A DNA stretch of 64,000 bases from an uncultured Collinsella sp. (GCA_900767675.1 CAAFZX010000043.1:62001-126000), one strand, 5' to 3'; numbered from the stretch's first letter, positions 26,019-34,882 are shown. Numbers and translations are program-made. Notes: generated by a model not told the origin, from the sequence alone.

Positions 26019-26543
26019 ATGAAGAAGACCATCGCAATCGGTTGCGACCATATCGTTACGGACGAGAAGATCTATCTGGCCGACCGCCTGGAGCAGGCCG
26101 GCTACCAGGTGCTCGACTGCGGCACCTACAGCCACAGCCGCACGCATTACCCCATCTACGGCAAGGCCGTGGGCGAGGCCGTCGCCAGCGGTAAGGCCGA
26201 CTTTGGCGTGGCCCTGTGCGGCACCGGCATCGGCATCACCAACGCCGTCAACAAGGTCCCCGGCGCCCGTTGCGCCCTGGTCCGCGACATGACCTCTGCC
26301 CTCTATGCCCGTCGCGAGCTCAACGCCAACATCGTGGGCTTTGGCGGCAAGATCACCGGTGAGTTCCTGATGGCCGACATCATGCTCGCCTTCCTGGAGG
26401 AGCCGTACGAGAAGACTCCCGAGCACGATGCCCTGATCGCCAAGATCGACGCCTGCAACAAGGCCGACGCCGAGACTCAGGCCGACCCGCACTTCTTTGA
26501 CGAGTTCCTGGAGAAGTGGGACCGCGGCGAGTATCACGACTAA
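26019..26543 (+). CDS. lacB: Galactose-6-phosphate isomerase subunit LacB
   Basis: A 174-residue subunit beginning MKKTIAIGCDHIVTDEK. CGTGIGITNAVNK carries the catalytic Cys of the RpiB family, and HSRTHYPIYGKAVGEAV and GFGGKITGEFLMADIM are LacB features. The length is close to the usual 171. GAAAGGA precedes the ATG. It forms the heteromeric isomerase with LacA and directs galactose-6-phosphate to LacC. Confidence 0.93.
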   Translation: MKKTIAIGCDHIVTDEKIYLADRLEQAGYQVLDCGTYSHSRTHYPIYGKAVGEAVASGKADFGVALCGTGIGITNAVNKVPGARCALVRDMTSALYARRELNANIVGFGGKITGEFLMADIMLAFLEEPYEKTPEHDALIAKIDACNKADAETQADPHFFDEFLEKWDRGEYHD

Positions 26544-26547
26544 GGAG

Positions 26548-26605
26548 GTTACGCGGTTTTGCCAAACCGCGTAACGGGTCGACGCTGCGCGACGCTCGCT
26601 GACGT
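26548..26605. repeat. Partial copy of the GTTACGCGG intergenic element
   Basis: A hairpin GTTACGCGGTTTTG / CAAACCGCGTAAC (26548-26575, 4-base loop region included) followed by CGACGCTGCGCG, as in the fuller copies at 28.7 and 44.6 kb. The rest of the element is missing. Nothing else is seen in this 283-base gap. Confidence 0.75.
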
Positions 26606-26826
26606 TGAGGGTGCCTGTGGGGTTACCGCTGTTGTTGCGAAGCGTTCTGGTATGGCAAGTTGCTCCGATAACACGTTTGCTTGCCGAGCTTGTGTGCTTC
26701 GTTTTGGCGGTACCCGGCATTCTGCAGCTTTTCAATTTACGGCTCGCGTTTCTGTGAGGGGGCGCGGGCCGGTTTTCTATCAGCCCTATTCACTCGGCGG
26801 GCTGGCGTATGAAAGGGAAGGTTCCT

Positions 26827-27708
26827 ATGGAGTTTGTTCTTGATAACGGTTCGATCCGCGTGGTGCTGAGCACGGAGGGTGGATCGTTTACTTCGATTCA
26901 GGCCAACGGTCGCGAGTATCTGTGGCAGGGCGACCCTGCGGTTTGGTCGGGCCAAGCTCCCATTTGCTTCCCGATTTGCGGCGGCCTTCGTGACGATCGT
27001 GCGGCGACTATGGGCGGCCGCGAGGTCAAGCTCGCCCGCCATGGTTTTGCCCGCAAGCAGGAGTGGAAGCTCGAGGAGCAAGGCGACAACATGGTTGCGC
27101 TCAGCCTGAGCTCTGCCGACCACGCCGAGCTGCTCGAGCAGTATCCGTATCCGTTTAAGATCGTTGCGCGCTATACGGTCGACGCGTCGAAGGTGGCCGT
27201 GTCGTACGAGGTGACCAATGAGGGCACCGAGGACATGCCGTTTTTTGTGGGCGGCCACCCCGGCTTTGCGTGCCCGCTCGACGAGGGCGAGTCCTATGAC
27301 GACTACGAGCTTCGTTTTGATCAGCCCGAGGCGGCGGAGCTCTGCACCGCCGTTCCCTCGACGGGTCTGATCGATGTTGAGCATCGCAGCAAGAACCCGA
27401 TGGTCGGCCGTAATCTGCCGCTGACCCATGAGCTTTTCGACTTCGCCGAGACCATCTTTGATGTGCTCGAGAGCCATGTGGTTACGCTGACCAAGAAAAC
27501 CGAGGACAAGGGCGTGCGCCTGACGTTTCCCGATATGCCGTACCTGATTGTGTGGAGCAAGCCCGCGGGCGATTTTGTGGCCGTGGAGCCGTGGGGCGGC
27601 CTGTCCACCTGCTCTGACGAGGACGATGTCCTGGAGCACAAGCGTGGCTGCCTGGTGGCTCAGCCGGGGGAGACCATCACTCGCGGCTTTGAGATCGAGA
27701 CCCTTTAA
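26827..27708 (+). CDS. Aldose 1-epimerase family protein (LacX-like), copy 2
   Basis: A 293-residue paralogue of the protein at 5067-5948, the same length and alike throughout (ICFPICGG, ARHGFARKQEW, VGGHPGF, VEPWGGLSTC). The ATG at 26827 with GGGAAGG seven bases before it matches the paralogue's start; an ATG six codons earlier has no ribosome site. It lies between lacAB and lacC, the classical position of lacX, so a role with phosphorylated galactose or tagatose is plausible. Confidence 0.85.
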   Translation: MEFVLDNGSIRVVLSTEGGSFTSIQANGREYLWQGDPAVWSGQAPICFPICGGLRDDRAATMGGREVKLARHGFARKQEWKLEEQGDNMVALSLSSADHAELLEQYPYPFKIVARYTVDASKVAVSYEVTNEGTEDMPFFVGGHPGFACPLDEGESYDDYELRFDQPEAAELCTAVPSTGLIDVEHRSKNPMVGRNLPLTHELFDFAETIFDVLESHVVTLTKKTEDKGVRLTFPDMPYLIVWSKPAGDFVAVEPWGGLSTCSDEDDVLEHKRGCLVAQPGETITRGFEIETL

Positions 27709-27759
27709 CGAGTTGTCGCATGCTTGGGGCGGCGCGCCGTCCCGGAACAGGAGTTCAAC

Positions 27760-28695
27760 ATGATTCTGACCGTTACCATGAACCCGTCGATTGATACCCG
27801 CTATCAGCTCGACAAGCTGATCATTGACGATGTCAACCGCGTGACGCCCGAAAAGACCGCTGGCGGCAAGGGCCTCAACGTGAGCCGCGTGCTGCTGCAG
27901 CTGGGTGACGACGTGCTCGCGACCGGCCTGCTCGGTGGCCACATGGGCGCCTATATGGCCGAGCTTATGGATGCCGATGGCGTTCAGAACGACTTTGTGC
28001 CCATTGCCGGCGAGACGCGCATTTGCCTGAATATCCTGCACGAGGGCAATCAGACCGAGCTGCTGGAGAGCGGCCCGCAGATTGCTCCCGCCGAGCTCGA
28101 TGCCTTTACGGCCAAGTTCGCCGAGCTCGCGGCGAAGGCGGACGTCGTGACGCTTTCGGGCTCGCTGCCGCGCGGCGTCGATGCCGGCTATTATGCCGTG
28201 CTCGTCAAGATTGCCGAGCAGGCAGGCGCTAAGGTCCTGCTCGACACCTCGGGCGCATCGCTGGAGGCGGCGCTGGAGGCCGACGCCAAGCCTGAGCTCG
28301 TCAAGCCCAACCTGACCGAGATCAACGGTCTGCTGGGCACGTCCTTCACGACTGACGATGTCGACGCTCTGCGCGAGGCGCTTGCCGCTGACGGGCGCTT
28401 TGCCGGTATTCCCTGGGTCGTCGTCTCGATGGGTGCCGCCGGCTCGGTGGGCTTCCATGAGGGCCGCGCGTTCCGCGCCAAGACGCCCGCAATTGCCGCT
28501 GTGAACGCGACGGGTTCCGGTGATTCGACCATTGCCGGTTTTGCGCATGCCATTGCCGCCGGCGCCGACGATGTCACCGTGCTCAAGACCGCCAATACCT
28601 GCGGCAAGCTCAATGCCATGGATCCCAAGACCGGCCACCTGGTCATGGATCGCTGGGACGAGATTTACAACAGCGTAGAGGTAACCGAGCTTTAG
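27760..28695 (+). CDS. lacC: Tagatose-6-phosphate kinase (PfkB family), copy 2
   Basis: A 311-residue kinase nearly identical to the copy at 6008-6943: same MILTVTMNPS start, AGGKGLNVSRVL loop, LDTSGASLEAAL and NATGSGDSTIAG catalytic motif. ACAGGAG before the ATG fixes the start; the open frame 12 codons above is not needed. As the last gene of lacA-lacB-lacX-lacC it should be tagatose-6-phosphate kinase of the lactose pathway. Confidence 0.9.
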   Translation: MILTVTMNPSIDTRYQLDKLIIDDVNRVTPEKTAGGKGLNVSRVLLQLGDDVLATGLLGGHMGAYMAELMDADGVQNDFVPIAGETRICLNILHEGNQTELLESGPQIAPAELDAFTAKFAELAAKADVVTLSGSLPRGVDAGYYAVLVKIAEQAGAKVLLDTSGASLEAALEADAKPELVKPNLTEINGLLGTSFTTDDVDALREALAADGRFAGIPWVVVSMGAAGSVGFHEGRAFRAKTPAIAAVNATGSGDSTIAGFAHAIAAGADDVTVLKTANTCGKLNAMDPKTGHLVMDRWDEIYNSVEVTEL

Positions 28696-28696
28696 G

Positions 28697-28842
28697 GTTA
28701 CGCGGGTTTACCAACCCGCGTAACGGGCCGACGCTGCGCGGGCCGCATTTGGACAATCTGACGTTCAACTTCAAGGGCGCGACCAGAAGGTCAGCGCCCT
28801 TTCGTTTCACGTCACCTTGTCTCAAATGCGACCCGCTCGCTG
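28697..28842. repeat. GTTACGCGG intergenic element, copy A
   Basis: A hairpin GTTACGCGGG/CCCGCGTAAC (28697-28724) is followed by a nested hairpin: outer arms GCGGGCCGCATTTG and CAAATGCGACCCGC, inner AAGGGCGC and GCGCCCTT. It is almost identical to 44550-44696. It lies directly after lacC and may end transcription. Confidence 0.85.
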
Positions 28843-28890
28843 TCGCTGCCAAAACATCGGCGTTGCCTTGCTTCGGGAATGCGGCAGATA

Positions 28891-28930
28891 GAGACGTTCC
28901 TTTTTTGCCGGCAGTTTGAGACACTCCTTA
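28891..28930. repeat. Direct repeat left of the DUF4143 ATPase gene
   Basis: GACGTTCCTT, GCCGGCAGTTTG and ACACTCCTT in this order; 32 of 36 bases match the copy at 30401-30440 in the same orientation on the other side of the gene. Confidence 0.75.
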
Positions 28931-28952
28931 CGGGACACCCCCTCCACAGCGC

Positions 28953-30254
28953 CTATGCCAGCTTGTCGATTTGCCCAATCTCCCAGAGCGGAATGTTGAC
29001 GAGCGTGCCCTCGTCTCTATATGCCGCTAACGATGTTCTCACGCAGCGCTCGAGCTTGAACTTCTCGCAGGCAATCCTCAGGCTCTTTGCTTTGAGATTC
29101 TCTGCCGCCTTGACCTCGAGCGGAAGCACGGTCCCCGTATGGTCGACGGCAAAGTCAGTCTCTGCATTGCCGGAGGAGGATGACCAATACGCGGGAGTAT
29201 TGCCTTGGAGCAAAAGCTCCTGTGCGACGTATTGCTCGGTCAGCGAGCCTTTGAACTCCGTAAAAACAGCGGGCCCGTTCAGAACAATGGCTGGCGTGAG
29301 GCCGGAGAGTGCTCCGAGGATGCCGGTGTCGATGCAGAACAGCTTGAAGCCCGAGAGATCCTCGTAGCTTGTGAGCGGTGCTCTTAGGGCGGAAACACGT
29401 GGTACCTTATGAACGATTCCATAGTCCATGAGCCACTGGAGGCTTTCCTCAAAATCGCGTGCGCGCGCCCCGGGACGAAGCGCGCCGTAGACGAACTTCT
29501 TGTTTTCCTTTGCGAGCTGGCCGGGAAGGGATTTCCAAACCAGCCTCATGCGCTCGACGATGCGGGCTGGCGCATGCTTGCCAAAATCGGATTCATAAGC
29601 TTCGATGATTTGCTGCTGAAGCCTGCGGGCCTCGATGAAATCGTGGGAGGCGGCGAAAGCGGAGACAACTTCTGGCATGCCACCGACGACGAGGTATTCC
29701 TTGAGCAGGCGCTCGAGCTTTTCGGAAACGTTTGCCAGCAGGTCCATGTTTGCGGCAAGGATGGCATCTGCGAGCGGATCGCCATCGACGGCACGAACGA
29801 ACTCGACAAACCCCATGGGGCGCATGGTGAGCTGGTCGATCTTGCCGACGGGGAACGACTCGTTTTCGCGTCGGAGCGCGAGCCCCATATAGGAGCCGGC
29901 TGCCACGATATGGTATTCCGGCGCCAGCTCGTTGAAGTATTTGAGCGAGGTGATGCCACGCGGTGCCTCTTGGATTTCGTCGAAGATGATGAGCGTGTCT
30001 GTTGGCGTTATGGTCTGGCCGTGCAGGAGCTCTATCTGGGAGATGATGCGTTTGGGGTCAAGGTTTCCGTCGAACAGCGAACGTGCGCCCGGTTCGAGCA
30101 TAAAGTCAAAACGGATGACGTTTTGATACTGCTGGCCTGCGAATTCGTTGAGAAGCCAGGTTTTTCCCGTCTGGCGGGCCCCCTTAAGCAGGAGGGGCTT
30201 GCGATTTGCCCTAGATTTCCAAGCGATGAGTTCGTCCATTAGCTGTCGCTGCAT
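28953..30254 (-). CDS. AAA-type ATPase with DUF4143 C-terminal domain
   Basis: A 433-residue protein. Walker A GARQTGKT at residues 25-32, Walker B TLIIFDEIQ near 86-94, an arginine-rich middle, and a DUF4143 C-terminus (about 225-410) with GNAETDFAVD and LPLEVKAAENLK, a PD-(D/E)XK nuclease-like pattern. Such proteins are widespread accessory ATPases of unknown role. The gene lies alone, is bracketed by 40-bp direct repeats, and is preceded by three 33-bp tandem repeats, which suggests it was gained as a cassette. Confidence 0.85.
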   Translation of the reverse strand: MQRQLMDELIAWKSRANRKPLLLKGARQTGKTWLLNEFAGQQYQNVIRFDFMLEPGARSLFDGNLDPKRIISQIELLHGQTITPTDTLIIFDEIQEAPRGITSLKYFNELAPEYHIVAAGSYMGLALRRENESFPVGKIDQLTMRPMGFVEFVRAVDGDPLADAILAANMDLLANVSEKLERLLKEYLVVGGMPEVVSAFAASHDFIEARRLQQQIIEAYESDFGKHAPARIVERMRLVWKSLPGQLAKENKKFVYGALRPGARARDFEESLQWLMDYGIVHKVPRVSALRAPLTSYEDLSGFKLFCIDTGILGALSGLTPAIVLNGPAVFTEFKGSLTEQYVAQELLLQGNTPAYWSSSSGNAETDFAVDHTGTVLPLEVKAAENLKAKSLRIACEKFKLERCVRTSLAAYRDEGTLVNIPLWEIGQIDKLA

Positions 30255-30297
30255 ACTGCCCCCTAACGATCATGGTTAGTATAAGACCGTTTCGGTC

Positions 30298-30381
30298 TTT
30301 CCATCGAAAAATGTGGGATTAAACCACGTTTTTCCATCGAATAATGTGTGAGGCAACCACGTTTTTCCATCGAATAATGTG
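30298..30381. repeat. Three 33-bp tandem repeats upstream of the ATPase gene
   Basis: TTTCCATCGAAAAATGTG or TTTCCATCGAATAATGTG begins at 30298, 30331 and 30364. ACCACGTTT separates them. They lie 44 to 127 bp before the ATPase start, in promoter position. An AAGACCG/CGGTCTT inverted repeat (30284-30300) adjoins. Confidence 0.85.
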
Positions 30382-30400
30382 GGAGTTTAGGTCGGCACCT

Positions 30401-30440
30401 GGGGACGTTCCTTCTCTGCCGGCAGTTTGGAACACTCCTT
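30401..30440. repeat. Direct repeat right of the DUF4143 ATPase gene
   Basis: Second copy of the repeat at 28891-28930. A third, more diverged copy is at 44821-44859. Confidence 0.75.
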
Positions 30441-30472
30441 GTTTTGGTGCAAATTAGTTACCCTTGCATCAG

Positions 30473-30510
30473 AAAACGGCGCCCGTCGGCGATGTTGCCG
30501 GCGGGCGCCG
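30473..30510 (-). terminator. Terminator of galKT
   Basis: CGGCGCCCGTCGGC pairs with GCCGGCGGGCGCCG (one G-T pair); TTTT follows on the minus strand. Confidence 0.8.
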
Positions 30511-30558
30511 TGGTCGTGTAGGCGCTATTTGTTAAGTGCGTGCGTTCGAGCTCGCGTG

Positions 30559-32187
30559 CTACAGCGAGTCGATAAAGCGCTGTTGGGCGGCGCGGCCGGC
30601 TTCGTCCCACTTAAAGACGCCGGCGTTGTCGAGCACGTGGCCAAACACCACGCCGACCTCCTCGTGCAGGATATCGATGGCGTTGTCGGCCGTAAGCTCG
30701 TCGGCGCGGCGAGCAAAGACGTCCTCGGCCCACGCGGCATGGCTGCGACAAAGATCATCGCCCTCGAGCGCACCGGCAAGGTCGTAGCTGGCATCGACCT
30801 TGGCTGCCAGTAGATGCTCGCGGACAGCGCCGAGCTCGGGAACCAAGCGCGGCGGCAAAATGGCCAGGCCCATGACCTCGATCAGGCCGATGTTCTCCTT
30901 CTTAATGTGGTGGTACTCGGCATGCGGGTGGAATACGCCCAGCGGATGCTCGTCGGTCGTGATGTTGCAGCGAAGCGCCAGGTGGGCCTCGTAGATCTCG
31001 CCGCCGGCGTTGCCGCGGGAGTCGACGCGGCGAATGACGGGCGTCACGGTGTTGTGGGCCACGCCATCGGCTGTGTACGCGATGACGCCCACAGACTCAT
31101 CGGTCCACTCGCGCCAGGCGAGGATAATCTTCTCGGCAGCGTCGAGCAGCTGGGCGCGGTCATGCGAGCGCAGGCGCAGCACCGAGAGCGGCCACTGCAG
31201 CACGGTACCGCTAACCTGATCAAATCCGGGCACGCTAAACTGCGAGATCTCGGCGGCGTGCATCATGGGGAACTCGTGCGCGCCGCCCTGGAAGTGGTCG
31301 TGCGACAAGATCGAGCCGCCCACGATAGGCAGGTCGGCGTTGGAGCCAATAAAGTAGTGCGGGAACAGGTCCACAAAATCGAGCAGGCACGTCAGGCCCT
31401 TGCGGTCAACGTGCATAGGGCGATGCTCGGAGCTCATGGCAATGCAGTGCTCGTTAAAGTACGCGTACGGGCTGTATTGGAAGCCCCAGCGCTCGCCGTC
31501 GAGCTTAATGGGGATAACGCGCAGATTCTGGCGGGCGGGATGGGCGCCGCCGTCGGCTGCAGCGGAGCGTCCGGGGTAGCCCTCGTTCTCGATGCAGAGC
31601 TGACAGGCGGGATACTTCTCGCCCGTGTTTTTGGCGGCACCGGCTGCGGCAATATCGCGCGGGTCCTTTTCGGGCTTTGACAGGTTGATGGTGATCTCCA
31701 GGTCACCCCAGTTGGTGGAAGTACTCCATTTGATGTTGCGCGCGATGGCGGCACGGCGCACGTAGCCGGCGTCGCAGCACAGACCATAGAACCAGTCGGT
31801 CGCGGCGCGGGGCTCGTTGACGCCCATGCGTCCGTTGAACTCCTCGTTTACAACTGAAGGCCTCGGAATCAGTACGCCCATGATGCGCATGGCGATGCGG
31901 TCTCGGCCCGATGCCGTGTCCTCGGCGGCACCGTTGGCAACGGCGGCCTCGGAAAGCGCGGCAAGCGTGCCTTCAAGATCAAAGTCGGGGAGTGTATCGG
32001 GGTGCAAGAGCGATAGTTTCTCAACCTGGAGCGCCCAGGCCATGTCGAGCGCGGGGCCCGTGGCGCCGATGCACTCCAGAATGGTGTTGTAGGCCCAGAT
32101 GCGGTCGTCCTGTCCGATCATCGATCGGTGGATGGCATATTCGATAAGGCCCTGCGCAGCCTCGCGCACGTCGGTCATTACAGCCAT
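30559..32187 (-). CDS. galT: UDP-glucose-hexose-1-phosphate uridylyltransferase
   Basis: A 542-residue GalT of the long Gram-positive type (GalT2), not the 350-residue E. coli type. It exchanges UMP between UDP-glucose and galactose-1-phosphate in the Leloir pathway. Motifs include RIMGVLIPRPSVVNEEF, the nucleotide-binding IVGGSILSHDHFQGG with its histidines, FGVFHPHAEYHHIKKENIG-like LGVFHPHAEYHHIKKE, and MGLAILPPRL. The start at 32187 has AAGGGGG upstream; an ATG at 32178 overlaps the galK stop as TAATG and is also possible. It is translationally coupled to galK. Confidence 0.92.
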   Translation of the reverse strand: MAVMTDVREAAQGLIEYAIHRSMIGQDDRIWAYNTILECIGATGPALDMAWALQVEKLSLLHPDTLPDFDLEGTLAALSEAAVANGAAEDTASGRDRIAMRIMGVLIPRPSVVNEEFNGRMGVNEPRAATDWFYGLCCDAGYVRRAAIARNIKWSTSTNWGDLEITINLSKPEKDPRDIAAAGAAKNTGEKYPACQLCIENEGYPGRSAAADGGAHPARQNLRVIPIKLDGERWGFQYSPYAYFNEHCIAMSSEHRPMHVDRKGLTCLLDFVDLFPHYFIGSNADLPIVGGSILSHDHFQGGAHEFPMMHAAEISQFSVPGFDQVSGTVLQWPLSVLRLRSHDRAQLLDAAEKIILAWREWTDESVGVIAYTADGVAHNTVTPVIRRVDSRGNAGGEIYEAHLALRCNITTDEHPLGVFHPHAEYHHIKKENIGLIEVMGLAILPPRLVPELGAVREHLLAAKVDASYDLAGALEGDDLCRSHAAWAEDVFARRADELTADNAIDILHEEVGVVFGHVLDNAGVFKWDEAGRAAQQRFIDSL

Positions 32188-33383
32188 GCCGCGTAAGCCC
32201 CCTTGTCAGTAATTGCGTAGTGGCGGGCAGAGCCTTCGCCCAGCCAGCTGTTCATCTTGGTGATAAAGGTGTCGACCAGGTCGAGCGGCACGAAGGCCTG
32301 GATGGTGCCGCCAAAGCCGCCACCGTGAATACGAACGGCACCGCGGCCGTCGAGCACGTGCTCGGCCAGTGCCAGGGCATACATTGAGGGCTGCTCGGAG
32401 CCCAGCTTGGCGACGACATTCTGCAGGTACATGGCAGAGCTGGCGCCGGACTCGCGCGTCAGGACCAGGAACTGGTCGATGTCGCCGGCGTTCAGGGCCG
32501 CCCAGCGCTTGTCGACCAGGCCGTTCTCGTACCAGTAGTGAACGGCGCGCAGGCAGGCGCGGTCGCCCAGCTTGGCGCGCAGCTCGGGGAGCTTGGCGTC
32601 AAAGTCGGCAACGTTTACCTCGCACAGGCGTGCCTTGCCAAACTCGGCGGCGACGTCCTGCATCTCGCGCGGAACGGCGGCGTAGTCGTCGGTGGCGGCC
32701 ACGTGGTCGGCACCGACCTTAACGAGCACGAGCGCATAGCCGTGATCCTCAAAGTTGAGTTTGAGCTTCTGGGTCTTGGGCTGGGCCTGATCCTCAAAGT
32801 CCATGTAGGCGAGTCCGCCCAAGCAAACGGCGGCCTGGTCCATCAGACCGCAGGGCTTGCCGTAGTAGTTGTTCTCGGTGCGCTGGCTCATCTGCGCGAG
32901 CGCGACGGGCTCAATGGCGGGCGCGCCCCAGAGCGTCTCCATGGCGCGGCCGTATGCGGCCTCGACGGCAGCGGAGCTGGAAAGGCCGCCGCCCGAGGGG
33001 ACGGAGCAGGTGAAAGCAAAATCGAAGCCGTGAGGCTCAACGCCAAGGGCTGCAATCTCGTGGGCCATACCGCGCACGAGGCTTGCGGACGTGCCCTTCT
33101 CGGACTCCTGCACGTCTAGCGTGCCGAGCGCGATTTCAAACGTGGGATAGCCCTCGTCGGCTACGCGAACCTTGTTGGAATCGGTTGCCACGGCGATGCC
33201 GTCGACAGCGACATCGAGCGAGCCGGCGATAACATGGCCACCCTCGTGGTCGGTGTGGTTGCCGCTGATCTCGGAGCGGCCGGGTGCGTGCACGTAGAGC
33301 ACCTGGCGATCGCCGATGGGGCCAAACTCCTCCTCAAACAGCTTGGTGAGCGTGGCGAATGTCTTTTCGTCGGGGGTGGTCAT
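32178..33383 (-). CDS. galK: Galactokinase
   Basis: A 401-residue GHMP kinase that makes galactose-1-phosphate from galactose and ATP. The substrate signature GRSEISGNHTDHEGG is near the N-terminus, the ATP loop is PSGGGLSSSAAVEAAYG, and GGGFGGTIQAFVP is near the C-terminus. In the signature, Ser-Glu-Ile-Ser replaces the more common Val-Asn-Leu-Ile before GNHTDH. AAGGA before the ATG at 33383 supports the start. It is the first gene of galKT and divergent from a LacI-family gene. Confidence 0.93.
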   Translation of the reverse strand: MTTPDEKTFATLTKLFEEEFGPIGDRQVLYVHAPGRSEISGNHTDHEGGHVIAGSLDVAVDGIAVATDSNKVRVADEGYPTFEIALGTLDVQESEKGTSASLVRGMAHEIAALGVEPHGFDFAFTCSVPSGGGLSSSAAVEAAYGRAMETLWGAPAIEPVALAQMSQRTENNYYGKPCGLMDQAAVCLGGLAYMDFEDQAQPKTQKLKLNFEDHGYALVLVKVGADHVAATDDYAAVPREMQDVAAEFGKARLCEVNVADFDAKLPELRAKLGDRACLRAVHYWYENGLVDKRWAALNAGDIDQFLVLTRESGASSAMYLQNVVAKLGSEQPSMYALALAEHVLDGRGAVRIHGGGFGGTIQAFVPLDLVDTFITKMNSWLGEGSARHYAITDKGAYAAWL

Positions 33384-33427
33384 GGGAGTCCTTTCCTTGG
33401 CGCGCGCGGATGAGTTTTGCGTCGATA

Positions 33428-33441
33428 TGAGTACGTTAATA
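33428..33441. promoter_or_regulatory. LacI-type operator 1, galK side
   Basis: TGAGTACGTTAATA, central CG, first of three related sites between galK and the third LacI gene. A CGGCAT/ATGCCG inverted repeat (33451-33478) follows. Confidence 0.6.
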
Positions 33442-33491
33442 ACTTGAAGCGGCATGAACTAAGTGTTCACGATGCCGCACGTTACGGGCTA

Positions 33492-33505
33492 TGTTAACGT
33501 ACTCA
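33492..33505. promoter_or_regulatory. LacI-type operator 2
   Basis: TGTTAACGTACTCA, the exact inverse of TGAGTACGTTAACA, between the galK and lacI starts. Confidence 0.65.
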
Positions 33506-33558
33506 TAACACATCGATTGTCACTTTTTGAGAATCTGGTAATCGGTAGAAATACAGCC

Positions 33559-33568
33559 GTGAACGGTA
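33559..33568 (+). promoter_or_regulatory. GTGAACGGT box, lacI 33.7 kb
   Basis: GTGAACGGTA between operators 2 and 3. Confidence 0.4.
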
Positions 33569-33614
33569 CTGCCGTATGGACTTATAAAGCAGAAGAGATG
33601 CAGATAGAAAAAGT

Positions 33615-33628
33615 AGAGTACGTTAACA
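33615..33628. promoter_or_regulatory. LacI-type operator 3, lacI side
   Basis: AGAGTACGTTAACA, third copy, 94 bp before the LacI start. Confidence 0.6.
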
Positions 33629-33721
33629 TGCGTCCGACGATAGCGGGCCTCGGCGCGGGGTGTATTTCTGCCCGGGTTGGCATGCACGCTATTCAGATCT
33701 CGCAAGGGTGAAGGTGATCCT

Positions 33722-34753
33722 GTGGCAAGGCGCCCGTCCAACGATACCAGTTCGCGTCCGGTCTCCATGGCCGACGTCGCCCGCGCTGCTGGCGTTTCGC
33801 AGCAGACGGTTTCGCGCGTCGCCAACGGCTTGCCCAACGTCAACGAGCAGACGCGCCAGCGCGTGCAGGCCGCTATGCAAGAGCTCGGCTTTCGTCCGAG
33901 TTATGCCGGTCGCTCGCTGCGCGACGGCCGTTACCATTCGGTCGGCCTGTGCGTCAACGATGTCACCAAGTTTGGTAACCTCTCAATGATCGACGGCATC
34001 GCCAGCGCTGCTCGCGAGCATAATTGCGCCATCACGCTGGTCGAGATGTCCAAGACCGAGGAGTTTTCGCTTGCCGAGGCCACGCGTCGTATGGCTGCGC
34101 TGCCCGTGGACGGCATCATCATCGGCATGAGTCGCATGGCGCCCGATTTTGAGACGTTTGATCCACTGCCGGGCATTGGCACGGTCATCGTTACCATGTA
34201 CGCACATCCGCGCGTGACCACGGTCGATTCCGACCATTACGGCTGCTCGCTGTTGCTCATGGATCACCTGTTTGAGCTGGGACACGATCAGATTCGCTAT
34301 ATTGGCGGCCCGTCGTTCTCGGTCGATGAACAGTTTCGTCGCGCCGGCTGGCAGGACGCGCTCGAGCGTAGGCACATTAAGCCGCAGGCGCCGCTCGAGG
34401 GCGATTGGTCTGCCAACAGCGGTTACGAGGCCGGCAGGTACCTGGCCGAGCACGACCGCACCATGACGGCGATTTACGCGGCAAACGACCAGATGGCAAA
34501 CGGCGCCATTGCAGCGCTGCGTGATAGCGGTCTGCGCGTGCCCGAGGACGTGAGCGTGGTGGGCGTCGATGACTCGCTCGACGACTTTGTCGCACATAAC
34601 GAGCTCACGACCGTTCGATTTGACTTGCATCAGCGTGGGCGCGAGGTGTTTGAGCATGCGGTTCCCGAGGCGGGTACGGTGGGCAAAACCGTTGCCATTC
34701 GTATTCCCGGCCAGCTCATCATTCGACATAGCACGGCGATACCGCGCTCATAG
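33722..34753 (+). CDS. LacI-family transcriptional regulator 3 (likely GalR)
   Basis: A 343-residue repressor: helix-turn-helix VSMADVARAAGVSQQTVSRV, hinge GFRPSYAGRSL, effector domain with DGIIIGMSRM, HLFELGHDQIRYIGG and VVGVDDS. A GTG at 33722 with AAGGTGAT seven bases before it is better than the open frame 15 codons upstream. It is divergent from galKT; three GAGTACGTTAAC sites lie between the starts, so it is the probable galactose regulator and may also repress itself. Confidence 0.88.
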   Translation: MARRPSNDTSSRPVSMADVARAAGVSQQTVSRVANGLPNVNEQTRQRVQAAMQELGFRPSYAGRSLRDGRYHSVGLCVNDVTKFGNLSMIDGIASAAREHNCAITLVEMSKTEEFSLAEATRRMAALPVDGIIIGMSRMAPDFETFDPLPGIGTVIVTMYAHPRVTTVDSDHYGCSLLLMDHLFELGHDQIRYIGGPSFSVDEQFRRAGWQDALERRHIKPQAPLEGDWSANSGYEAGRYLAEHDRTMTAIYAANDQMANGAIAALRDSGLRVPEDVSVVGVDDSLDDFVAHNELTTVRFDLHQRGREVFEHAVPEAGTVGKTVAIRIPGQLIIRHSTAIPRS

Positions 34754-34882
34754 TTTGTGCTGGTAAACGGCGATTTATCGCATTTCAATAACAATCGGTA
34801 AGGATGCCGGCAGATAGCTGTTGGGATGCAGCCGAGTGCTATGATAGACGGGCTCTTTTGTCTATCTAGGAGGCTTTGCCTG

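Noticed and set aside
26737..28638. A 633-codon minus-strand frame across the second lacX-lacC
   Set aside because: It is antisense to two well-supported genes, with composition typical of a third-position GC artefact. The same kind of mirror frame occurs opposite agaS, galM, PFL and the ABC exporters.
30298..30381. Short CRISPR-like repeat at 33-bp period
   Set aside because: The period leaves no variable spacer; these are plain tandem repeats in a promoter.
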